Source of the DNA: Massilia arenae | GTDB taxonomy: Bacteria > Pseudomonadota > Gammaproteobacteria > Burkholderiales > Burkholderiaceae_D | DNA: 64,000 bases | Direction of reading: 5' to 3' | Assembly: GCF_008014745.1 (NCBI RefSeq) | Contig: NZ_VPFD01000016.1 | Span: forward strand, 62,001-126,000 | Part shown: positions 57,507 through 64,000 of the stretch, piece after piece | Position numbering within the stretch: position 1 is the stretch's first letter | Layout of the letters: every line of letters begins with the position of its first letter | Notes under the pieces: model-generated | What the model was told of the DNA's origin: nothing | Databases searched by the model: none | The model's input: only the letters and a program-made list of their open reading frames with translations | Made by a program: the position numbers and the translations under genes

Positions 57507-58148
57507 ATGAAGTCTTCCCTGATCCGTCCGGCGCTCGCGCTGGCGCTGGCCGCCGGCCTGGCCGGCTGTGGCGGCAGCGACAAAGCCGAGTTCGTTGTCA
57601 AAGGCACCATTACCGGCATCGTCTACCCGGGCGCTGTCCTGATGACGAATGGCATGGAACTCGCCATCGCCCCGCCGGCCACGCCCGGCGCCCCGGTCAC
57701 CTTCGAATTCCCGAACAGGCTCGAGTACGGCGATGTATACAACGTCGTGTTCAAGAGCGAGCCGAACAACCAGAGCTGCTTCACTCCGCAGAACACCATC
57801 CCGAACTTCAACGATACCGCAGGTCGCCTGGCGGAAATCGCCATTACCTTCGCATGCGCGGTCGATCCCTATTCGATCGGCGGTACGATCAGCGGCCTGA
57901 CCGCGGACGGCCTGGTGCTGGCCAACGGCAGTACCGGTGGCACCATCACGGTCGGTAAGCCGGCCGCGGGTGTCACGACGCCGATCACGTACACCTTCGC
58001 TGGACCAGTGCTCTTCGGTACGACCTACGGCGTGACCGTTCTGACCCAGCCAACCGGCCAGGTGTGCACCATCGCGAACGCCACCGGCACCATGGGCGCG
58101 GCGAACGTCAGCAACATCAACGTCACTTGCGTGGCCGCACCGAGCTGA
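57507..58148 (+). CDS. Lipoprotein with two copies of a beta repeat domain (paralogue B)
   Basis: The 213-residue protein is a diverged copy of the preceding gene. The lipobox is LAAGLAGCGGSDK (Cys21); the two repeat units share the LVLANGS, YGVTVLTQPTGQVCTIANATG and INVTC pattern. In the first unit the cysteines are spaced differently and the LVL motif reads AVLMTNGM. The two genes are probably a tandem duplication in one operon, ended by a terminator at 58265. No role is known; a surface or periplasmic location is expected from the lipobox. Confidence 0.82.
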   Translation: MKSSLIRPALALALAAGLAGCGGSDKAEFVVKGTITGIVYPGAVLMTNGMELAIAPPATPGAPVTFEFPNRLEYGDVYNVVFKSEPNNQSCFTPQNTIPNFNDTAGRLAEIAITFACAVDPYSIGGTISGLTADGLVLANGSTGGTITVGKPAAGVTTPITYTFAGPVLFGTTYGVTVLTQPTGQVCTIANATGTMGAANVSNINVTCVAAPS

Positions 58149-58264
58149 TCAGATATACACAATTCTTATGTCGAGTATTTGAAAGGAAAATTGGATTTAT
58201 ATGCTGTCGCGCAGCATAATAACTCCTGTCTCCTCCAACTCTCCTCAGAAAAGAATTGGATTTC

Positions 58265-58292
58265 AGCCCGCTCTTTGAGCGGGCTTTTTTTT
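58265..58292 (+). terminator. Rho-independent terminator after the lipoprotein pair
   Basis: AGCCCGCTC-TTT-GAGCGGGCT (58265-58285) is a perfect 9-bp stem followed by an eight-T tract. Confidence 0.93.
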
Positions 58293-58326
58293 GCCCGCAG
58301 GATTCATCGAGGAGGCGCCAGGGCAA

Positions 58327-58494
58327 TCAGCGGGCGGCGCTCACCTTCACCACCGCGATCTTTTCCATGCCGACCGACACCTGTGACTGGTACGCCTCCA
58401 CCGAGCGCGCATTGGCGGCGACGGCGTAGCTGCTGAAGCCGGCGAGGATGGCGGCGGCGATGAAGATGGCTTCCATGTGCTTGAGGACGTTCAT
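58327..58494 (-). CDS. Small exported protein
   Basis: I do not recognise a family. The 55-residue product has a signal-peptide-like N-terminus (AIFIAAAILAGFSSYAVAA, cleavage after AVAA) and a short mature part of about 28 residues with VEAYQSQVSVGMEKIAVVKV. The ATG at 58494 has an AGGAG ribosome site 6 bp upstream, which supports it as a real gene. Its mature peptide would be periplasmic or secreted. Confidence 0.7.
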   Translation of the reverse strand: MNVLKHMEAIFIAAAILAGFSSYAVAANARSVEAYQSQVSVGMEKIAVVKVSAAR

Positions 58495-58667
58495 GATGTG
58501 CTCCTGTTGGTCGGTTGAGGCGCCGGATCGGCTGTCCATGTAAGCACTATAAGAAATTGGTCCTCAGCCCTCCAGCGGCATGCGACAGACAGCGAAAATC
58601 GGCGACCGAGCGACCCGACATACGTGATAACCCGTATGCTGCGGCGCAGCAGGATGTGCTCAGACGC

Positions 58668-58691
58668 AAAAAAGCGCCGGCGGGCGGCGCT
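58668..58691 (-). terminator. Rho-independent terminator after rsmA
   Basis: AGCGCCG-CCCGC-CGGCGCT on the minus strand (58673-58691) followed by TTTTTT ends the lptD-surA-pdxA-rsmA set about 50 bp after the rsmA stop. Confidence 0.88.
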
Positions 58692-58713
58692 AATGGCAGA
58701 TGGTGTTGAACGC

Positions 58714-58734
58714 GTGTACGGCGAAGCCGTACAC
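58714..58734. repeat. Perfect 9-bp hairpin between rsmA and its terminator
   Basis: GTGTACGGC-GAA-GCCGTACAC has no T tract. It lies 8 bp after the rsmA stop, before the true terminator, and could protect the mRNA 3' end. Confidence 0.6.
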
Positions 58735-58741
58735 CCTACGG

Positions 58742-59515
58742 TCAAGACACGGGTAAATTTGCCAATGCCACGTACTGTTCGAGGCTGACCGCTTCCGGAC
58801 GCACGCCCGGGTCGATGCCGGCCTCGACCAATTGCGCCTCGGTGAACATGCCGGCCACGCAGTTGCGGATCACCTTGCGCCGCTGCGAGAAGGCCTTGGC
58901 CACCACCGCTTCCAGGCGCTTGCCGTCGCACGGCAGCCGGCGCCGGGTAGGCACCATGCGCACGATGGCGGACTCGACTTGCGGCGGCGGATCGAAGGCG
59001 GTTGGCGGGACGATGAACAGCATGGCCATGTCGTAGCGCCATTGCAACATCACCGACAGGCGGCTGTAGGCCTTGGTGCCCGGCTCGGCCACCATGCGCT
59101 CGACCACCTCCTTCTGCAACATGAAATGCTGGTCTTCGACCAGCTCGGTGAATTCGGCCAGGTGGAATAGCAGCGGACTGGAAATGTTGTACGGCAGGTT
59201 GCCGACCACGCGCAGCTTCTGCCCTTCCGGCACTGGAATCGACCCGAAGTCGAACTTCAGCGCATCGCCCGAATGCACGGTGAGGCGCTCGCGCGGATAG
59301 GCTTTTTCGAGGCGCGCCACCAGGTCGCGGTCCAGCTCGACAACGTGCATGTGGTCGAGCGACTTGAGCAGCAGTGCCGTCATCGCCGCCAGGCCCGGGC
59401 CGATCTCGACCATTGCCTGGCCGCGTTGCGGCCCGATGGCGTCGATAATATCGGTAAGGACCTGCTTGTCGGTCAGGAAGTTCTGGCCGAAGCGCTTGCG
59501 TGCGACGTGTTTCAT
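58742..59515 (-). CDS. rsmA: 16S rRNA dimethyladenosine transferase (KsgA)
   Basis: RsmA dimethylates A1518 and A1519 of 16S rRNA. The 257-residue protein begins MKHVARKRFGQNFLTDKQVL, has the SAM motif VEIGPGLAAMT, and the catalytic-site motif VVGNLPYNISSPLLFHL. The C-terminal helical domain carries FSQRRKVIRNCV. The frame is open to 59608, but the ATG at 59515 is the family start. It follows pdxA by 14 bp. Confidence 0.98.
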   Translation of the reverse strand: MKHVARKRFGQNFLTDKQVLTDIIDAIGPQRGQAMVEIGPGLAAMTALLLKSLDHMHVVELDRDLVARLEKAYPRERLTVHSGDALKFDFGSIPVPEGQKLRVVGNLPYNISSPLLFHLAEFTELVEDQHFMLQKEVVERMVAEPGTKAYSRLSVMLQWRYDMAMLFIVPPTAFDPPPQVESAIVRMVPTRRRLPCDGKRLEAVVAKAFSQRRKVIRNCVAGMFTEAQLVEAGIDPGVRPEAVSLEQYVALANLPVS

Positions 59516-59529
59516 GCTTGCTTTCTTGA

Positions 59530-60645
59530 TTATTCGAGAGTGGCGGCTGCGCGGCGCGCGGCCACCATGTGCATGGCGGCGCGAATCGCCTCTTCCATGC
59601 TGCCGCAATCGGCCAGGCCCAGGCCCTGGGCGGCCAGGTCGAGGGCGGTGCCGTGGTCGACCGAGGTACGGATCAGGGGCAGGCCCAGGGTGACGTTGAT
59701 GCCGCGTCCGAAGGTCGCGTGCTTGAGCACCGGCAAGCCCTGGTCGTGGTACATCGCCAGCACGCAGTCGGCATCCTTCAGGTATTTGGGCTGGAACAGG
59801 GTGTCGGCCGGATACGGGCCGCGCGCATCGATGCCGCGGCTTTTCGCATCAATGAGCACCGGCGTGATGACGTCGATCTCTTCGCGGCCGAGGTAGCCGT
59901 TCTCGCCGGCGTGTGGATTCAGGCCGGTGACCAGGATCACGGGCGCCGCGATGCCGAATTTATCGCGCAGGTCGGCGTGCAGGATGTCCAGCACCTGGGT
60001 GAGGTTGTCGCGCGTGAGCGCGCCCGGCACGTCCTTCAGCGGCAGGTGGGTGGTGGCCAGGGCGACGCGCAGATAGGGCTGGTCATGGCCCGGCGCGCCG
60101 GCCAGCATCATGACCACCTTCGGCGTGCCGGTCTTTTCGGCCAGGTATTCGGTGTGTCCGGAAAACGCGATCCCGGCGTCGTTGATCGTGCTTTTTTGCA
60201 GCGGCGCGGTGACGATGGCGTCGAACCAGGCGCGATCGTTGCCACCCCGACAGCCTTCGATCGCCAGGTCCAGCGTGGCCAGCACGGCAAGACCATTGTC
60301 GGGATCGAGCTGGCCCGGCACCACGTGCGCGGCCAGCGGCACGTCGACCACCGCCAGGCGTTCGACGCCGAAATGCGGCAGGCCGCCATTGCGCAGGGCC
60401 TGGGTCGACAGTGCCGACAGGCGGATAGTGGGATCGATCAGGCTGGCGGTGAGCGCCAGGAAGGCGGCGTCGCCGACCAGCACGCAATTGGCCTGCTCGC
60501 GCAGGGCCCAGGCGGCGCGGATCGCGATCTCGGGACCGATGCCGGCGGGCTCGCCGACGGTGATTGCCAGGGTTGGACGAGATGCGGGCCGCGATGCTGC
60601 CGACTGCGGCGCCAACGGGCGCTGAGGCGCCTGTGGCGCAGCCAT
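59530..60645 (-). CDS. pdxA: 4-hydroxythreonine-4-phosphate dehydrogenase
   Basis: PdxA oxidises 4-phosphohydroxy-L-threonine in pyridoxal phosphate synthesis. The 371-residue protein has [17 protein letters not shown], the metal/substrate His in [52 protein letters not shown] in two parts, and [14 protein letters not shown] Pro/Ala-rich N-terminal tail of about 25 residues precedes the core, longer than in E. coli. It starts 4 bp after the surA stop. Confidence 0.97.
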   Translation of the reverse strand: MAAPQAPQRPLAPQSAASRPASRPTLAITVGEPAGIGPEIAIRAAWALREQANCVLVGDAAFLALTASLIDPTIRLSALSTQALRNGGLPHFGVERLAVVDVPLAAHVVPGQLDPDNGLAVLATLDLAIEGCRGGNDRAWFDAIVTAPLQKSTINDAGIAFSGHTEYLAEKTGTPKVVMMLAGAPGHDQPYLRVALATTHLPLKDVPGALTRDNLTQVLDILHADLRDKFGIAAPVILVTGLNPHAGENGYLGREEIDVITPVLIDAKSRGIDARGPYPADTLFQPKYLKDADCVLAMYHDQGLPVLKHATFGRGINVTLGLPLIRTSVDHGTALDLAAQGLGLADCGSMEEAIRAAMHMVAARRAAATLE

Positions 60646-60649
60646 GGTG

Positions 60650-62032
60650 TTACTGCTCCTCGCGGAACTCGACGTAGGCGCGGTCGCGCACCTGGCGCAT
60701 CCAGTCTTCCATCGCTTCCTGCATCTTGCGGTCGCGCAGGACCTGGCGCGCCACATTGCGCTCTTTCTGCTGGGTCACGTCTTCGCTCTTGCGTCCGATG
60801 ACCTGGATCAGGTGGAAGCCGAACGGCGACTGGATGACGTCCGACACCTGGCCCGGCTTCAGGTCGTTCATCGCGGTCTCGAATTCCGGCACGGTGTCGC
60901 CCGGATACAGCCAGCCCAGGTCGCCGCCTTTCGAGGCCGAACCGTCCTGCGAGTGCAGGCGCGCCAGGTCCTCGAAGGTGCCGGCGTTGTTGTCCATCTT
61001 TTCCTTCAGCTCGAGCAGCTTGCGCTTGACCTCGCCTTCGGTCATGGTCGGGGTGACCTTGATCAGGATGTGGCGCGCGTGGGTCTGCTCGACCACCGAC
61101 TTCTCGGTCTCGCCGCCCAGCGGGCGCTTGCCGGCCAGTTTGAGGATGTGGAAGCCGACGTTGGTCTTGAGGACCGGCGTGACCTGGCCCGCTTGGAGCT
61201 TGCGCAGCTCGGTCGAGAACATCGGCGGCAGGCGGTCGGCGTCGCGCCAGCCGATCTCGCCGCCCTTGAGCGCGTCGGGGGCGTCGGAATAGGTCGAGGC
61301 CATGCGCGCGAAGTCGGCGCCGGTGCGCAGCTGGCGCATCACTTCCTCGGCGCGCGCGGCGCGCGCGGCGATCTGCTCGGGCGAGGCGTTCTCTGGCACG
61401 CGCACCAGGATCTGGGAGATGTCGACCTCGATGCGGTCGGCCTCGGCCGCCTTGGCGGCCGCCATATAAGTGTCAATCTCGGCTTCCGAGACCTGGATCT
61501 TGCTGTCGACCTCGTGCTCGCGCAGGCGCTGCATCATGATCTCGTTGCGGATGTCTTCGCGGAACTGGGCGAACGGCATGCCCTCTTTTTCCATCTGGTT
61601 GCGCATGTCCTGCACCGACAACTTTTGATTTTCGGCGATGCGGCCGATGGTGGCGTCGAGGGTACGGTCGTCGACCTTGACGCCCATCTCTTTCGCCAGC
61701 TGCAGCTGGGCGCGTTCGACGATCATCGCCTCGAGCACCTGGCGCTCCATGGTGGCCGGGTCGGGCATCTGGGCGTTACGCGCCTTCATGTTCTGGGCGA
61801 CCTGCACCACGCGGCCAGCGACTTCGTTGCGGGTGATCACTTCGTCATTGACGACGACCTGGATCGAATCGACCACCTTGGCATTGGCCGAGGCGGGCGG
61901 CAGGAAGCCGCCGCCGGTAGCGGCCGATGGCTCGGCCTGGGTGGCGGCCTGGGCCAGCGCCTGGCCGGCGGTTAGCGCGCACAGCAGTGCTGCCGCCATC
62001 TGGAGGGACTGCAAACGGGTAGTACGCATCAT
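60650..62032 (-). CDS. surA: Periplasmic chaperone and peptidyl-prolyl isomerase SurA
   Basis: SurA escorts outer-membrane proteins, including LptD, across the periplasm. The 460-residue protein has a signal peptide ([27 protein letters not shown] in two parts), a chaperone N-domain ([16 protein letters not shown]), and two parvulin domains: about 190-290 ([16 protein letters not shown]) and 305-410 ([14 protein letters not shown]). The start is uncertain: ATGs at 62047 and 62032 and a GTG at 62062 are in frame, none with a clear ribosome site; 62032 gives the best signal peptide. Order lptD-surA-pdxA-rsmA is conserved in proteobacteria. Confidence 0.95.
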   Translation of the reverse strand: MMRTTRLQSLQMAAALLCALTAGQALAQAATQAEPSAATGGGFLPPASANAKVVDSIQVVVNDEVITRNEVAGRVVQVAQNMKARNAQMPDPATMERQVLEAMIVERAQLQLAKEMGVKVDDRTLDATIGRIAENQKLSVQDMRNQMEKEGMPFAQFREDIRNEIMMQRLREHEVDSKIQVSEAEIDTYMAAAKAAEADRIEVDISQILVRVPENASPEQIAARAARAEEVMRQLRTGADFARMASTYSDAPDALKGGEIGWRDADRLPPMFSTELRKLQAGQVTPVLKTNVGFHILKLAGKRPLGGETEKSVVEQTHARHILIKVTPTMTEGEVKRKLLELKEKMDNNAGTFEDLARLHSQDGSASKGGDLGWLYPGDTVPEFETAMNDLKPGQVSDVIQSPFGFHLIQVIGRKSEDVTQQKERNVARQVLRDRKMQEAMEDWMRQVRDRAYVEFREEQ

Positions 62033-62103
62033 CTGGAGAGCACTCATTTCAGGATAGTTCACACATCATTGACGAATTATGGACGGCTAGTCTGAACGCT
62101 TGC

Positions 62104-64000
62104 TTATGGACGTCCAATTCCGGTATTCAGTCGCGTATAGCCCGGGACGCTCTTGTTGAACGAATCGAGCGGGTTACCCAGGCCCAGGCGCGACAAGCCA
62201 TTGAGCTCGAGCTGGAAGAAGATCGGCGTCGACGTTTCTCGCGCCGCGGTCACGAAGCGCTGCGCGCCCATCCGGAACACCCAGCAATCGGCCTTGTATT
62301 CGAGACCGACCAGGCTTTCGATCAGCTTGCCCCCGCCAGCCGGTGAATTGGCTGGCAGCCCCACGCCGTACGACCGCAGCGCATAGCTGACCCGGCCCAC
62401 GCCATACCAGCGGCGGCCGATCGGCCACTGCGCCGACAGGTCGATGTTGCGGAAGCTGTCACGTTGATAACGGTATTCGGCGTTCAGCACCTTCATCTGC
62501 CCCGGACGCCACTGTACACCCACATTCGAGCTGTACAAACTGCTTCCGCTGGCATCGTATTGTACGCCGCTATCGAAGCTCCAGGACTCGGAAATGGTGC
62601 CGGAGGCGGCCAGCAGCATGTCGGAACGGCTCTGGTGTGGCGGTTCGCCCTGGTAGAGGCCCACGCGCGGCTGCTTGAGGTACTGGCGCTGGCCAAAGGC
62701 CAGCCGCAGGCGCTCGGAGCCATCTTCCTGGATGAAGCGCGACACCAGGGCGGCCGTCACCTGGTTGGCGTCGGACACCCGGTCCAGGCCGACGTAGCGG
62801 TTTTCGGAGAACAGCTGGGCGTAGTTGAAACCGGAGCGGCCGGTGTCGAACAGCGGCACGTCGTCCTGGTTCTCGTACGGCGTGTAGACGTAGAACAGGC
62901 GCGGCTCGAGGGTCTGGGTGGAGCCGCCCCCGAACAGCGAGGCCTTGCGCTCGAACACCAGCCCGCTGTCGAGCGAGAAGGTCGGGATCGTGCGCGTGAT
63001 ATCGGTGGGCTTGCCGGGCCGGCTCTCGTGCTTTTCGAGATCGTACTTGGCCGCGTTGTACATCAGCTTGGGCGTGACGAACCAGCCCGGACGCACGATC
63101 GGATAGCTGACCTGGCCCTGCACCACGGCGCGGTTGCCGCCGATGTCGGTAGGGTGGTCGAAGCGGGTCGCCTCGGCGTCGATCGCCCAGTCGAAACCGG
63201 CCACGTCGTAGCGCGCGGCGCGGAAGTTAATCTGCGGCAGGCGGTCGTAGGGGCGCGGCACCCTCAGGTTCGGGTCGGTGTCGGCGGCAGGATCCTGCAG
63301 CACCTGGTAGTTCTGGGCGCGCGCGGAGAGGCTCCAGAACTGGCCATGCAGATCGGTGCGCACTTCGCGCAGCAGCTGGCGCTCGGCGCTGGCCGAGACG
63401 TTGCGCGAGAAGTCGGACGGGTATTCGTCATCCGAGGCGCCATGCAGGTTCCAGCCGTACGACCAGTTCGGCCTGATCGACTGGCTGTGCAGCGAGTCGA
63501 CGCGCCAGCGCGTGGTCTCCGTCTTGCGGTCGTCCGGCAAGACCTCGACATGGGTCTCGCCCTGGTAGGTGCTGCCCAGGTAGCGGCCGGTGGCGCCCAT
63601 CTGGAAGCCGCGGTCGAACATCATGCGCGGATACAGCGTCAGGTCGCGGTTGGGGGCGATGTTGACGTAGTACGGCACCATCACCTCGGCCTTGCCCTGC
63701 GAGCCGAAGCCCACCGTGGGCGGCAGCCAGCCGGAGCGGCGCTGCCCCGACAGCGAGAACGACATCGCCGGGGTGCCCAGGATCGGCACGTCCTTGAAAT
63801 AGATGATGGTCTTGCCGGCCGTGCCGACGTCGCGGCCGCTGTCCAGGCGCAGGGTGCTCGACTTGATGTACCAGTCGGGATCGGGGCCTTCGCAGGTGCT
63901 GTACGTGCCGTTGCGCACGATGGCCTGCTGTTCGCCCAAAAAGTCGATGCGGTCGGCCTCGCCCTGGCCATTGGTGCTGGCCAGGAAGTAGGTCGGATTG
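62104..64000 (-). CDS. lptD: LPS-assembly protein LptD (partial, 5' end outside window)
   Basis: LptD is the outer-membrane beta-barrel that, with LptE, inserts LPS into the outer leaflet. About 630 residues of the C-terminal part are in the window; the frame runs through the right edge without a start. It begins inside the LptA-like jellyroll (DRIDFLGEQQAIVRNGTYSTC), followed by the barrel with FVTPKLMYN and RLFYVYTPYENQDDVPLFD. One cysteine is seen near the start (TCEGPDPDW) and one near the end (ADCWVF), the pair expected for an inter-domain disulfide. It stops 71 bp before surA. Confidence 0.96.
   Translation of the reverse strand, partial: NPTYFLASTNGQGEADRIDFLGEQQAIVRNGTYSTCEGPDPDWYIKSSTLRLDSGRDVGTAGKTIIYFKDVPILGTPAMSFSLSGQRRSGWLPPTVGFGSQGKAEVMVPYYVNIAPNRDLTLYPRMMFDRGFQMGATGRYLGSTYQGETHVEVLPDDRKTETTRWRVDSLHSQSIRPNWSYGWNLHGASDDEYPSDFSRNVSASAERQLLREVRTDLHGQFWSLSARAQNYQVLQDPAADTDPNLRVPRPYDRLPQINFRAARYDVAGFDWAIDAEATRFDHPTDIGGNRAVVQGQVSYPIVRPGWFVTPKLMYNAAKYDLEKHESRPGKPTDITRTIPTFSLDSGLVFERKASLFGGGSTQTLEPRLFYVYTPYENQDDVPLFDTGRSGFNYAQLFSENRYVGLDRVSDANQVTAALVSRFIQEDGSERLRLAFGQRQYLKQPRVGLYQGEPPHQSRSDMLLAASGTISESWSFDSGVQYDASGSSLYSSNVGVQWRPGQMKVLNAEYRYQRDSFRNIDLSAQWPIGRRWYGVGRVSYALRSYGVGLPANSPAGGGKLIESLVGLEYKADCWVFRMGAQRFVTAARETSTPIFFQLELNGLSRLGLGNPLDSFNKSVPGYTRLNTGIGRP

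Overview
The window looks like a contiguous chromosomal segment of a high-GC betaproteobacterium, most likely Oxalobacteraceae (the Massilia/Telluria/Duganella/Janthinobacterium group). This is an inference from protein character and gene neighbourhoods: hemH-grpE-dnaK-dnaJ, a methyltransferase/rhodanese/tolC block, bamE divergent from fur, leuS-lptE-holA-proA, and lptD-surA-pdxA-rsmA. No 16S rRNA gene is present to prove it. The window begins inside dnaJ and ends inside lptD.

Layout. 0-10 kb: heat-shock genes dnaJ(partial)-dnaK-grpE, with separate sigma-32-type promoters before dnaK and grpE; then hemH, an Ohr peroxidase, recN, nadK with a LexA box upstream, a DUF3667 membrane protein, an acidic small protein with OsmC, and gloA. 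10.4-16 kb: a type VI secretion accessory cassette of VgrG, a 520-aa putative effector and a 369-aa putative immunity protein. The toxin half of the effector and the immunity gene have clearly lower GC than everything around them. 16-24 kb: FMN riboswitch-ribB, the tolC block, a TetR regulator, a YkgJ-type protein, uppP and recQ. 24-31 kb: a LytS/LytTR two-component pair, trmB, an aspartoacylase-type M14 protein, DUF3828 and DUF6064 proteins, a Tat-type aldo/keto reductase and tRNA-Gly(CCC). 31-41 kb: a TraB/GumN protein, a LexA-controlled DNA-repair pair (radical SAM protein plus DUF4130-UdgX fusion), and a signalling operon (HDOD-GAF-histidine kinase, REC-PAS-GGDEF-EAL, Sel1-repeat protein). 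41-50 kb: a Bcr/CflA transporter, a THUMP RNA methyltransferase, hemJ, proA, holA, lptE and leuS. 50-56.7 kb: a barstar homologue, dapB, bamE, fur, a FepA-like siderophore receptor with a Fur box, hrcA and a HAD hydrolase. 56.9-64 kb: two tandem paralogous lipoproteins, a small exported protein, then rsmA, pdxA, surA and lptD (partial).

Most of the window is core chromosome. The main accessory segment is the VgrG-effector-immunity cassette (about 10.4-16.0 kb), inserted between gloA and the ribB riboswitch. Two strong LexA operators put nadK-recN and the radical SAM/UdgX pair in the SOS response. Two copies of a roughly 110-bp inverted-repeat element lie in intergenic gaps near 5.1 and 43.9 kb. 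I found no insertion sequences, phage genes, CRISPR arrays or rRNA genes.
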